Positions 8,041 through 16,824 of a DNA stretch of 54,424 bases are shown piece by piece. The stretch spans positions 1 to 54,424 of the forward strand of contig NZ_NEHB01000039.1 of assembly GCF_002127655.1 (NCBI RefSeq). Direction: 5' to 3'. Below the pieces are notes generated by a model that worked only from the letters and a program-made list of their open reading frames with translations, ran no database searches and had not been told where the DNA came from. Positions within the stretch are counted from its first letter, which is position 1; each line of letters opens with the position of its first letter. The position numbers were made by a program, and so were the translations under genes. This DNA is from Janthinobacterium sp. GW456P (GTDB lineage Bacteria > Pseudomonadota > Gammaproteobacteria > Burkholderiales > Burkholderiaceae_D).

Positions 8041-9543
8041 ATGCACAAGAAACTCACTGGCCTGGCGCTTGGCGCCGCGCTGGCATTGACCGGAACGGCG
8101 CAAGCCGCCAAGGCCGTGGCCACTTCGTCTTCCAACGAAGCGGCCACGGCACGCCATTTTGCTGCCCTGGTTAGCGGTGCACAGCCGAAGACAGCCGAGT
8201 TGAGCCTGTTCTTTTCCATGATGCCCAAGGGCGGTGATTTGCATCACCATTACTCGGGCGCCATCTACGCCGAGCAATTTCTCGACTGGGTTGACAAGGA
8301 AAACTATTGCGTCAACAAGACGACCTACCGCATCGAAAGCAACAAGGACGTCGTCGCAGCCGAGCGCGCCAAGCCGGCCGCGCAGCGCAGCTGCCTGTCG
8401 TCCACGGAAGTGTTTGCCGACGCGGGCCTGTATGCGGAATTGCTGCAGCGCTGGTCGACCAAGGATTTCTATAACCATGGCGCCATCCAGACGCCGCCGG
8501 ACCGCACCTTTTTTGACACCTTCGGCTACTTCGGTCCCGTTGCGTCGACGAATACGGCCGACGGCCTGAAGACCCTGAAGCAGCGCGCCATTGCGGAAAA
8601 CCTCAGCTACATCGAGACGATCTTCGAGCTGTCGCCCTTCGTGCAAAACGCGCAGTTCGACCAGCAGGTGCTGGCGCCGGGCTTGCCGCCGGCCGCGTTG
8701 CAAGCCGTGCTGGCCAAGTGGACAGCCAGCCTGGAGCAGGATGCCAGCTTCCAGAAAAGCATCACCGCCTACAACGACAATGTGAACGCCAGCAGCGCCG
8801 GCATCGACGATGCGAACTTCACCATGCGCTACCAGGCGTATGTGCTGCGCTTCCTGTCGCCATCGCAAGTGTTCTCGTCCATGGTGGCCGCGTTCAAGGC
8901 AGCGAGCCTCAATCCGCTGCTGGTGGGCGTGAATATCGTGGGTCAGGAAAGCGTGAACGTGTCCATGCGCGATTACAGCCTGCACATGGAAATGTTCAAG
9001 TTCCTCAAGATAAAATATCCGAACGTCAAGATCGCCCTGCATGCGGGCGAGCTGGCGCTGGGCATGGTGCCGCCGGAAGGCATGGCGTTCCATATCGCCG
9101 AAGCCGTCGATGTGGCGGGCGCCGACCGTATCGGCCACGGCATGGATATCGCCTACGAGCACAATGCGCTGGCGACCATGCAAAAGATGCGCGAGCGGGG
9201 GATCCCCGTGGAAGTAAACCTGACCAGCAATGATTACATCCTTGGCATCAAAGGACAGGCCCATCCGGTTACCCTGTACCGCAAGTATGGCGTACCCTTC
9301 GTCATCTCCACCGATGACGCGGGCGTGTCGCGCAACACCTTGTCGAATGAATACGTGCTGTTTGCCAGCCAGTACAAGACCGACTATGCGGAAATCAAAA
9401 AGCTGTCGTATAACAGCCTGCGTTATTCCTTCCTGGCGGAAGCGGACAAGCAGCGTTTGCTGAAAGCGCTCGATTCCCGTTTCACCCGGTTTGAAGCGCA
9501 AATTGCGGCGGCCGACAAGGCAGGCAAGAGTGGCAAACCGTAA
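8041..9543 (+). CDS. Exported adenosine deaminase-like enzyme (ADGF-like)
   Basis: 500 aa with a signal peptide (MHKKLTGLALGAALALTGTAQA, likely cut after AQA at ~22). Contains the adenosine/AMP deaminase metal and catalytic motifs: GDLHHHYSGAIY (H68, H70), LHAGE (H334 to E337), DRIGHGMDI and STDDAGVSR. It should convert adenosine or deoxyadenosine to inosine forms in the periplasm or outside, before uptake. It is ~150 residues longer than cytosolic Add and resembles the secreted ADGF/CECR1 length class; the extra residues lie mainly in the N-terminal half. No lipobox. A terminator follows, so it probably ends the xdh-guaD transcript or has its own promoter in the 43-bp gap. Confidence 0.88.
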   Translation: MHKKLTGLALGAALALTGTAQAAKAVATSSSNEAATARHFAALVSGAQPKTAELSLFFSMMPKGGDLHHHYSGAIYAEQFLDWVDKENYCVNKTTYRIESNKDVVAAERAKPAAQRSCLSSTEVFADAGLYAELLQRWSTKDFYNHGAIQTPPDRTFFDTFGYFGPVASTNTADGLKTLKQRAIAENLSYIETIFELSPFVQNAQFDQQVLAPGLPPAALQAVLAKWTASLEQDASFQKSITAYNDNVNASSAGIDDANFTMRYQAYVLRFLSPSQVFSSMVAAFKAASLNPLLVGVNIVGQESVNVSMRDYSLHMEMFKFLKIKYPNVKIALHAGELALGMVPPEGMAFHIAEAVDVAGADRIGHGMDIAYEHNALATMQKMRERGIPVEVNLTSNDYILGIKGQAHPVTLYRKYGVPFVISTDDAGVSRNTLSNEYVLFASQYKTDYAEIKKLSYNSLRYSFLAEADKQRLLKALDSRFTRFEAQIAAADKAGKSGKP

Positions 9544-9574
9544 GTTGCACGAAGTTATCAACTGATACTCTCAG

Positions 9575-9599
9575 GGCGGCCGGATCTTCCGGCCGTTTT
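9575..9599 (+). terminator. Rho-independent terminator after the adenosine deaminase gene
   Basis: GGCCGGA-TC-TTCCGGCC forms a tight hairpin followed by TTTTCC, 35 bp after the stop codon. It separates the purine catabolic block from the TonB receptor transcript. Confidence 0.75.
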
Positions 9600-9796
9600 C
9601 CATTTCTACCTTCCCTCTCTCTCAATGTGTTTTTGTTAATATTGTGGCGGCCATGCGACACAATTAACGGCAGATACACGACTTTATCCAATTTCCTGGA
9701 TGAATCAATTTCAAGTACATATTGCTCATTTATAATCTCGCGCCATAAGCCCGAACGCTGTCAGCACGATATCAATCCAGCTAGTTACCCTATGCT

Positions 9797-9866
9797 ATTT
9801 ATATTTTAAATATATAAATATGTAAAAAAAATCGTATTTGTCATCCATTTTTTGATGATGCATAGT
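9797..9866 (+). promoter_or_regulatory. Conserved promoter/operator module, copy A
   Basis: Inverted repeat ATTTATAT-N7-ATATAAAT at 9797-9819, then 18 bp including an A-tract, TTGTCA (-35-like) at 9838-9843, a 17-bp spacer and CATAGT (-10-like) at 9861-9866 within GATGCATAGTG. The same arrangement occurs at 24758-24828 (minus) and 28213-28283 (plus). The repeat contains a T-N11-A box centred near -65 relative to the inferred start, as for LysR-type activators. Predicted to drive the TonB receptor gene. Confidence 0.7.
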
Positions 9867-10335
9867 GAGATGAAGATGATATTAAAAAGTCACAATTCAT
9901 CTGGGCGATATCGTAAGAAGATGGGTATTTGCAGTAAATAAAGGTGAGATGCAGAATGAAACAAACAGTCGCGCAGCTAAATGACGACATTCTTCTGCAT
10001 TTTGCCGCCGTGTCACAGTCTTGAAATATTTAACAATTACACTCGCGGCTTGCCATGTTAGCCGGCTCAGCATGTCGGGTGAATGACACAGATGCTAGCG
10101 CTCCGTGTTGTACGGCCAGGAAACATCGGTTTCCGTCGTTATTGCTTGAATTGCCATGGCTGTGATGTGTGGAGAGGCGTTTTGTGATGGTCTAGTCAGG
10201 ACCGCAGCCAGTCCCGCCGGCGTAACAGTTGCAGCATCGTAAAGAGGAGATCTTGTGTTTGTGTTGCTGTGCGGCGCAGCCGGATGGTGGGCAATCCAGG
10301 ATGTTCAAAAATAATAGTCTTTTCTGGGGTTAAAG

Positions 10336-13300
10336 ATGATCAATCACAAGCGACTTCGGCTAACGCAAATCGCGTTCAGCCTGTCTATTGCACTGGCGGC
10401 GGCACCATCGTTCGCACAGAACACTACGTCGGCCATCAGCGGACGTATTTCGGCCAATGACGGCAAGCCTGCAGCTGGCGCCCAGGTCAATATCGTTCAC
10501 GTTGAATCTGGCTCCGTCAGCAACGTGACCACCGATGCCGAAGGCCGTTATGTTGCACGTGGCTTGCGCGCAGGCGGTCCTTATACGATCACCATCACAA
10601 AGAATGGCGAAGTGGAAAAACGCGAAGGCGTCTTTATCCAGCTGGCTGAAACGGCCAGCGTCGATGCCACCTTGGGCGCGCAGATGCAAGTGGTGAAAGT
10701 CAGCACGAACGCCATCCGCAACCAGGTGTTTAACCGCAACAACATGGGCGCCGGCACCAATATCAGCCCGACCGAACTGGCAACCCAGGCATCGATCTCG
10801 CGCAGCTTGCAGGATTACGCCCGTGCTGACCCGCGACTGTCGCAAACGGACAAGGAACGCGGCGAAATTTCCGTCGCAGGCCAGAACTCGCGTTACAATT
10901 CGATGACGATTGACGGCGTGGCCGTGAATGACACCTTTGGCCTGGAAGCTTCCGGTACGGCTACTGGCAAACAACCGATCTCGATCGAAGCGATCCAGTC
11001 GGTGCAAGTGAACGTGGCCAACTATGACGTGACGCAAAAAGGCTACACGGGCGCCAACATTAATGCCGTGACCAAATCCGGTACCAATAAGGTCAAGGGC
11101 AGTGTTTATTACGTGTTCCGCAATGACAGCACCGCTGGTGACCGTTACAACGACACCACCGGCGCTTACTACGCACCGCCAAAATCGAAGGACACCACCA
11201 AAGGCATCACCCTGGGCGGCCCGCTGATCGAAGACAAACTGTTTTTGTTTGCTAACTACGAAGAAACCAAGAGCTCGCGCGGCGCGCCAGCCTTCGGCCC
11301 GGTCGGCAGCGCGCAGACCAACGTGGCGATCACCCAATCGGCCATCGATGGCGCCATCGCCATTGCCAAAGATAAATATGGTATCGATATCGGCAGCTCG
11401 GCCATTCCTAGCGGTTCGGCATTCACGGCCAAGGAAAAGCTGCTGAAGCTGGACTGGAACTTGACTGATACCCAACGTATCATGCTGCGTTACGCCAAGA
11501 CCGAGCAGGCTGAACCTATTTACACGGGTTTCTCGCCGACGGGCCTGTCGTTGAGTTCTTACTGGTACAACCAGGAAAAGAACCTGGAAACGCTGGTTGG
11601 CCAATGGACGGCTGAATGGACGCCGACGTTCTCGACAGAAGTCAAGGTATCGTCGCGCAAGTATGATAGTGTGCCGAAAAACAATGCTTACCTGCCAGCC
11701 ATGGGCTTGCAGTTTTCGGGTGCGTTGCCGGATGGCGCGCCAGCCAGCTTGGCTACCGGTAACCGTTTCCTGAACTTTGGTACCGAGCAAAGCCGTCAGA
11801 TGAACGTGCTGGGCACCAAGACTAAAGATTTTTATGCGGCCGGTACCTGGGCGCTGGGCGATCACGAAATCAAGTTCGGTACGGATTACAGCAAGAACGA
11901 TGTTTACAATGCATTCTTGCAAAACGTTAACGGTAATTACACCTTTGGCTGTATCAACAGCAGCGCCAAGGTTACGTATTCGTTCGGTGCTATCGATTGC
12001 GGCAACAAGGCAACGACCGCAGCGCAAATTCAGGCTGCCGTACTGGAAAACTTCAGACTGGGCCGACCAAGCTCGTATAGCTACCAGGTTCCACAGCCGG
12101 GCCGCACGTTGGCTGACGCCACTGCAACGTTCTCGCTGAAAAACATCGGCTTGTTCGTACAAGATACCTGGGACGTCAGCAAGCAGCTGACCATCAGCGC
12201 GGGCTTGCGCATCGATGGTACCCGCATCGGCGAAAAACCTATCTACAATCCGACTGCGGCGCTGCCAACGGTCGCGCGTACCAGCCAGTTCGGTCGTCAA
12301 ACTGGCGGTTTTGGTGTGGACAATACGCGTACCATCGATGGTGAAAACCTGTACCAGCCGCGCGTCGGCTTCAACTACAAGTTTGACTCGGCACGTCCGA
12401 CGCAAGTGCGCGGTGGCTTTGGCCTGTTCCAGGGCGCGGCAGCCAGTGTCTGGTTGGGCAATCCCTATCAGAACACCGGCATGGCCACGCAAAACTACAC
12501 CTGCTCGTCTTCGGCCGGTACCTGCCTGGACACGCCTGGCTTCTTCAATCCAGATCCAACCAAGCAACCTACCAATCTGGGTCCAGTGATCCCGGCGATG
12601 AAAGTTGACTTGCTGAGCACTGATTTGGCGCAACCTTCGGTTTGGAAAGCCAACTTGGCATTCGAACACGAACTGCCATGGATGGGCCTGATCGTAGGTG
12701 CTGAGTACCTGCGTCTGCAAACCAAGAACTCGATCTACTACCAAGAGTTGAATTTAGGTGCGCCAACGGCAACCGGTAGCGATGGCCGTCCTCTGTACTA
12801 TGGTGCGAATGCGTACAAGGCGTCGTGCTGGAATGCTTCGGGCAGCTTGATCGGCGGTTCATCTTGCAGTGCCTTGACCAAGGCGGGCAGCAATGCTGCG
12901 TTTGGTCAGGTTTTGATGGCCACGAACACCGACAAGGGCGCATCGAACGTGCTGACCCTGTCGCTGCGTAGCCCGCTGCGCGAAGGCCTGTCGTGGGGTT
13001 CGTCGTACACCTACAGCGATGCCACGGAAGTGTCGCCGCTGACGTCGTCGACCTCCAGCTCGAATTGGGGCGGCCGTGCCGTCTTCAACCCGAACGAAAA
13101 CGTCGCGTCGAACTCGAACTACATGGTCAAGGACCGCTTCACGGCAAACGTCAACTGGCAAAAACGCTTCTTCGGCGAATACAAGACCACGTTCGGTCTG
13201 TTCTATGAAGGCCGTAGCGGCAAGCCATACAGCTGGACCATCAACAATGACTTGAACGGTGACGGTCTGGCCGGCAATGACTTGATGTACATTCCTAAAG

Positions 13301-13752
13301 CACCAGGTTCGGGTGAAGTCGTGTTTGCGGGCGCCACGCCAGCTGCACGTGCCGCCAACGAAGCAGCGTTCTGGAGCGTCGTCAATGCGAATGGCGACCT
13401 GCGTAAAGCCAAGGGCGGCGTGATTGGCCGTAACGAAAGCTTTGCACCATGGACCAACAGCTTCGACGTGCGTCTGAGCCAGGAAGTGCCAGGTCTCTTC
13501 AAGGGCCACAAAGGTATCTTTACTTTCGATATCCTGAACGTTGGCAACATGCTCAACCGTAAATGGGGCCGCATCAATGAGGTGGCCTTCCAGCCGGCCG
13601 GCGGTCAAGTGCGCAGCTTCGTCGACTACGTCGGTATGGAAAACGGCAAGTATGTGTACAACACCCGCGCTGTGGTGGAAGACTTGGAAACACGCCAAGC
13701 CAAGGGCGAATCGCAATGGGCACTGCAAGCAACGATCAAGTACGAATTCTAA
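10336..13752 (+). CDS. TonB-dependent receptor with N-terminal carboxypeptidase-like domain
   Basis: 1138 aa outer-membrane protein. Signal peptide MINHKRLRLTQIAFSLSIALAAAPSFA (cut before QNTT). Residues ~30-110 form a CarboxypepD_reg-like beta-sandwich (SAISGRISANDGKPAAGAQV to ASVDATLGA). The plug follows (~125-245: YNSMTIDGVAVNDTFG, AVTKSGTNKVKGSVYYVFRND), then a long beta-barrel ending in the terminal aromatic of KYEF. This is the Oar-like architecture. Substrate cannot be read from sequence. Nuclease and nucleotidase neighbours, plus the promoter module shared with the nucleoside transporter and xapA-deo, suggest nucleosides, nucleotides or oligonucleotides. A terminator follows the stop. 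Confidence 0.9.
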   Translation: MINHKRLRLTQIAFSLSIALAAAPSFAQNTTSAISGRISANDGKPAAGAQVNIVHVESGSVSNVTTDAEGRYVARGLRAGGPYTITITKNGEVEKREGVFIQLAETASVDATLGAQMQVVKVSTNAIRNQVFNRNNMGAGTNISPTELATQASISRSLQDYARADPRLSQTDKERGEISVAGQNSRYNSMTIDGVAVNDTFGLEASGTATGKQPISIEAIQSVQVNVANYDVTQKGYTGANINAVTKSGTNKVKGSVYYVFRNDSTAGDRYNDTTGAYYAPPKSKDTTKGITLGGPLIEDKLFLFANYEETKSSRGAPAFGPVGSAQTNVAITQSAIDGAIAIAKDKYGIDIGSSAIPSGSAFTAKEKLLKLDWNLTDTQRIMLRYAKTEQAEPIYTGFSPTGLSLSSYWYNQEKNLETLVGQWTAEWTPTFSTEVKVSSRKYDSVPKNNAYLPAMGLQFSGALPDGAPASLATGNRFLNFGTEQSRQMNVLGTKTKDFYAAGTWALGDHEIKFGTDYSKNDVYNAFLQNVNGNYTFGCINSSAKVTYSFGAIDCGNKATTAAQIQAAVLENFRLGRPSSYSYQVPQPGRTLADATATFSLKNIGLFVQDTWDVSKQLTISAGLRIDGTRIGEKPIYNPTAALPTVARTSQFGRQTGGFGVDNTRTIDGENLYQPRVGFNYKFDSARPTQVRGGFGLFQGAAASVWLGNPYQNTGMATQNYTCSSSAGTCLDTPGFFNPDPTKQPTNLGPVIPAMKVDLLSTDLAQPSVWKANLAFEHELPWMGLIVGAEYLRLQTKNSIYYQELNLGAPTATGSDGRPLYYGANAYKASCWNASGSLIGGSSCSALTKAGSNAAFGQVLMATNTDKGASNVLTLSLRSPLREGLSWGSSYTYSDATEVSPLTSSTSSSNWGGRAVFNPNENVASNSNYMVKDRFTANVNWQKRFFGEYKTTFGLFYEGRSGKPYSWTINNDLNGDGLAGNDLMYIPKAPGSGEVVFAGATPAARAANEAAFWSVVNANGDLRKAKGGVIGRNESFAPWTNSFDVRLSQEVPGLFKGHKGIFTFDILNVGNMLNRKWGRINEVAFQPAGGQVRSFVDYVGMENGKYVYNTRAVVEDLETRQAKGESQWALQATIKYEF

Positions 13753-13780
13753 TGTCGTAGTTGCCTTTAGTTTGGCATGC

Positions 13781-13816
13781 TAAAAACGGCTGGTGGCGAC
13801 ACCAGCCGTTTTTTTT
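13781..13816 (+). terminator. Rho-independent terminator after the TonB receptor gene
   Basis: AAAAACGGCTGGT and ACCAGCCGTTTTTTTT pair around a short GGCGAC loop, ~30 bp past the receptor stop. It is a very strong stem with a T-tract, so the downstream nucleotidase probably has separate or reduced expression. Confidence 0.9.
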
Positions 13817-13860
13817 ATAGGCAAGATCGTTTAACCTTTCCCTTTTTACATATTGATCCC

Positions 13861-15570
13861 ATGGCTCACTTCCTACGCACTCCGGTCGCCACTGCGGCCC
13901 TGATCCTCAGCCTGTCCGGCTGCAGCAATTTAGCGTCCGCGCCACAGCTTGCGCCGAACGGCCCGATTGAAGTGAACCTGGTCGCCCTGAACGACTTCCA
14001 CGGCAATCTCGACCGCAGCAAATTCACCTACACGAGCGTCGCCGATGCCGAACGCAAGACGGTGCAGGCCGGTGGTATCGATACCTTGTCCGGCGCATTG
14101 ACGGCGTGGCGGCGCGAAGATGCGCAGCTGATTTTTGTCGGCAATGGCGACCTGGTCGGCGCCAGCCCCGCCATGTCGGCGCTGTGGGCTGACGAACCGA
14201 GCATCGTCGCCATGAACATGCTGGGCATGCAGGCCAGCTCCGTCGGCAACCATGAATTTGACCAGGGCAAGGCGGAATTGCTGCGCCAGCAGCGCGGCGG
14301 CTGCGCGTCGTCGCGTGCCGACAAGGCCTGCAAGTTCACGCCCGATTTCAAGGGCGCCAGCTATACCTATATGGCGGCCAATGTCATCGACACGCAGACG
14401 GGCAAGTCCCTGCTGCCGGCCTACCGCATCGTCGAGGCGCATGGCGTCAAGGTGGGGCTGATTGGCGCCGTGCTCAAGGATACGCCGTCCGTGGTGACGG
14501 CGGCCGGCATTGCCGGCCTGCGGTTTGGCGACGAGGCCGACGCCATCAACGCCACCTTGCCGCAATTGCGCGCGCAGGGCGTGGGCGTGTTCGCCGTGCT
14601 GCTGCACCAGGGCGGCGAGACGGTAGAGGCCGTCGACCAGCCCGACTGCAGCCAGTTGAAGGGGGAAGTGGTCGACGTGGTGAAACGCCTCGACCCGGCG
14701 ATCCAGCTGGTCATCAGCGGCCATTCGCACCAGGGTTATCTGTGCCGTGTCGATGGCCGGCTGGTGACGCAGGCGCAGATGGGTGGGCACATGCTCACGC
14801 GCATCAAGCTCAAGGTCGATCCCGTCAAGAATGCTGTCATCGATGCCAGCGCGCAAAACGTCGTCATGCTGCCAGGCCAGTATGAACCGGACCCGGCCGT
14901 TGTGGCTTACCTGGACTCCGTGAAACAGCGCAGCGCGCAAGAATTGTCGCGTCCCGTGGCCGTCATCGCCGTGCCGAACGTGGGGCGCGGCACCAAGGGC
15001 AGCGGCGCTTCCCCGCTGGGCGACCTGGTGGCGGACAGCACCCTGTTCGGCGCGCGCGCTGCCGGTGCGCAAATCGGCTTGATGAACAATGGCGGCATCC
15101 GCAAGGACCTGGAAGCGGGCGCCGGCCTGATGACGAACGTGGGCCAGAACCAGGCTGTGGTGCCGTTTGGCAATACCCTGATCGTGATGAGTCTTTCCGG
15201 CGCGCAAATCCGTACCTTGCTTGAGCAGCAGTGGCCGGGTGCGGTAGCGGAAGACAACAACCTGCTGCAAGTATCCGAAGGTTTTAGCTACCGCTGGGAC
15301 AGCACGCGCCCCCAGGGCCAGCGCGTGCTGCCGGGCTCAATCATGCTCAATGGCATTCCTCTGGAAGACAATCAACAGTATCGTGTCGCCGCCAACAGTT
15401 TCCTCGCCGGCGGCGGCGACCGCTTCACCGTGCTGGCGGCCGGCACGCGCCGGCTCGACACGGGCGTGCGCGACATCGATGCCTTCAGCGCTTACCTGAT
15501 CGACCGCGCGCGCGCCGGCAAGCCGGCCGGCAGCACCACCACGGCCGGCCGCATCGTGCGCGTCAAATAA
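13861..15570 (+). CDS. 5'-nucleotidase / metallophosphatase lipoprotein (UshA family)
   Basis: 569 aa from the ATG at 13861; the frame is open upstream but that part overlaps the terminator. Signal peptide with lipobox LSGC, C21, predicting an exported lipoprotein. The metallophosphatase domain shows ALNDFHGNL (D45, H47), FVGNGDLVGASP (~95), GNHEFDQGK (N130, H131) and ISGHSHQGYLC (~285). The C-terminal 5'-nucleotidase domain shows ASPLGDLVADS, GLMNNGGIRKDL, VPFGNTL and the substrate-loop region VAANSFLAGGGDRF. It would dephosphorylate 5'-nucleotides to nucleosides before uptake. It begins a three-gene cluster with a PLD-fold enzyme and an S1/P1 nuclease (16- and 8-bp gaps). Confidence 0.9.
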   Translation: MAHFLRTPVATAALILSLSGCSNLASAPQLAPNGPIEVNLVALNDFHGNLDRSKFTYTSVADAERKTVQAGGIDTLSGALTAWRREDAQLIFVGNGDLVGASPAMSALWADEPSIVAMNMLGMQASSVGNHEFDQGKAELLRQQRGGCASSRADKACKFTPDFKGASYTYMAANVIDTQTGKSLLPAYRIVEAHGVKVGLIGAVLKDTPSVVTAAGIAGLRFGDEADAINATLPQLRAQGVGVFAVLLHQGGETVEAVDQPDCSQLKGEVVDVVKRLDPAIQLVISGHSHQGYLCRVDGRLVTQAQMGGHMLTRIKLKVDPVKNAVIDASAQNVVMLPGQYEPDPAVVAYLDSVKQRSAQELSRPVAVIAVPNVGRGTKGSGASPLGDLVADSTLFGARAAGAQIGLMNNGGIRKDLEAGAGLMTNVGQNQAVVPFGNTLIVMSLSGAQIRTLLEQQWPGAVAEDNNLLQVSEGFSYRWDSTRPQGQRVLPGSIMLNGIPLEDNQQYRVAANSFLAGGGDRFTVLAAGTRRLDTGVRDIDAFSAYLIDRARAGKPAGSTTTAGRIVRVK

Positions 15571-15586
15571 TTTACAAGGAATAACC

Positions 15587-16816
15587 ATGCGTCGCTTATT
15601 TGTTTCCGTTCTGCTCTCCAGCCTGTTCGCGGGCACGGCCCACGCCGATTTCACCATTCCCGGCTTTGAACTCGTGCACACCTCGCCTGTGGAAACCACC
15701 TTGACCAATCCCGACTTGCGCGAGCCCGTTGCCGTGTGGACGGAGCTGTTCGATTCGGCCAAGAAAGAGATCGTTATCGCCCAGTTCTATGCCGTCAGCA
15801 AGCCGGGCACGGCCTTTGAAAAGGTGCTGGCCAGTTTGGCGGCCGCCGGCCAGCGCGGCGTGAAGATCCGCTTCCTGCTGGACCAGAAGGGCGTGGGCCT
15901 GTCGGAAGCGGCCACCATCGCGCAGATCAAGGCGATTCCCAACCTGGACTTGCGCCTGATCGACTTCAATAAAATCACGGGCAATGGTATCGTGCACGCG
16001 AAATACCTGGCCGTCGATGGCCAGGTGGCCTACATCGGCAGCCAGAATTTCGACTGGCGCTCGTTCGAGCACATCCATGAGACGGGCTTGAGAATCACCG
16101 AGCCGGCCATGGTCAGCCAGGTGCAGGCGATCTTCGAGCAGGATTGGCAGGCCCAGGCATTGACGTCGCAAGGCAGCCGCGCCACTGTGCTTAACAGCAA
16201 GGTCGTACCGGCCAATTACGCGCAAGACGCCTTCCTGCTGGCCAGCCCGAATGCCTACAACCCGGCCGGCGTGGGTGACTCGGAAACGGGTTTGCCCGCC
16301 TTGCTGGCGCAAGCGCAAAGCGAAGTACGCATCCAGCTGCTCGATTACGCGCCGTTGTCCTACGGCCCGAACCGCACGCGGCCGTATTACGCCGTGATCG
16401 ATAACGCCGTGCGCGCGGCCGCCCAGCGCGGCGTGAAGATCAAGCTGATGGTATCAAGCTGGAATACGGAAGCGCCTGCCATCGCCTACCTGAAGAGCCT
16501 GGCCCTGGTGCCGAACGTGGAAATCCGCATCGTCACGATACCAACGGCGTCCACCGGTTTCATTCCGTTTGCGCGCGTGATCCACAGCAAGACCATGAGC
16601 ATCGACGGCAAGCTGGCCTGGGTCGGCACGAGCAACTGGGCCGGCGGCTATTTCGATTTGTCGCGCAACCTGGAAGTGGTGCTGCGCAACGATGCCATGG
16701 CACAGCGCATCGCCGCCTTGCATGAGCAGACGTGGAGCTCGGCGTATGCGCAGCCCATCGACATCAACAAGCAGTATCCGAAGCCGGCCAAGGCCGCGCC
16801 GCAAGGCAAGGAGTAA
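15587..16816 (+). CDS. Exported phospholipase D-fold enzyme (possible nuclease)
   Basis: 409 aa with signal peptide MRRLFVSVLLSSLFAGTAHA (cut after AHA at 20). Two HKD motifs are present: HAKYLAVD (H137, K139, D144) followed by GSQNFDWRS, and HSKTMSID (H333, K335, D340) followed by GTSNWAGG. This is the two-motif monomeric PLD architecture. The superfamily contains lipases, transferases and nucleases; animal PLD3/PLD4 of similar layout are 5' exonucleases. Position between a 5'-nucleotidase and an S1/P1 nuclease favours a nucleic-acid substrate here, but this is context only. Export without a lipobox suggests the periplasm or secretion. Confidence 0.85.
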   Translation: MRRLFVSVLLSSLFAGTAHADFTIPGFELVHTSPVETTLTNPDLREPVAVWTELFDSAKKEIVIAQFYAVSKPGTAFEKVLASLAAAGQRGVKIRFLLDQKGVGLSEAATIAQIKAIPNLDLRLIDFNKITGNGIVHAKYLAVDGQVAYIGSQNFDWRSFEHIHETGLRITEPAMVSQVQAIFEQDWQAQALTSQGSRATVLNSKVVPANYAQDAFLLASPNAYNPAGVGDSETGLPALLAQAQSEVRIQLLDYAPLSYGPNRTRPYYAVIDNAVRAAAQRGVKIKLMVSSWNTEAPAIAYLKSLALVPNVEIRIVTIPTASTGFIPFARVIHSKTMSIDGKLAWVGTSNWAGGYFDLSRNLEVVLRNDAMAQRIAALHEQTWSSAYAQPIDINKQYPKPAKAAPQGKE

Positions 16817-16824
16817 CGGTGAAC

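Larger units (their letters stand above)
9544..10335. other. 792-bp gene-free region upstream of the TonB receptor
   Basis: An AT-rich stretch (about 9600-10060) stands out against the GC-rich surroundings. It holds the terminator at 9575-9599 and promoter module A at 9797-9866. About 460 bp of untranslated leader then precedes the receptor ATG. A 22-codon reading frame at 9956-10024 (ATGAAACAAACAG, with AAGGTGAG upstream) lies in the leader and is too short to judge. No tRNA, known riboswitch or mobile element is recognised. Confidence 0.6.

Noticed and set aside
9790..9866. Module A as a purine, xanthine or other known riboswitch
   Set aside because: The conserved block lacks purine-riboswitch junction sequences. 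The three copies keep promoter-like hexamers and fixed spacing rather than compensating stem changes, and lie far from the start codons. A promoter/operator fits better.
10360..12744. 794-codon minus-strand frame opposite the TonB receptor
   Set aside because: Antisense shadow of a clear gene; composition is typical of frames opposite GC-rich coding DNA.
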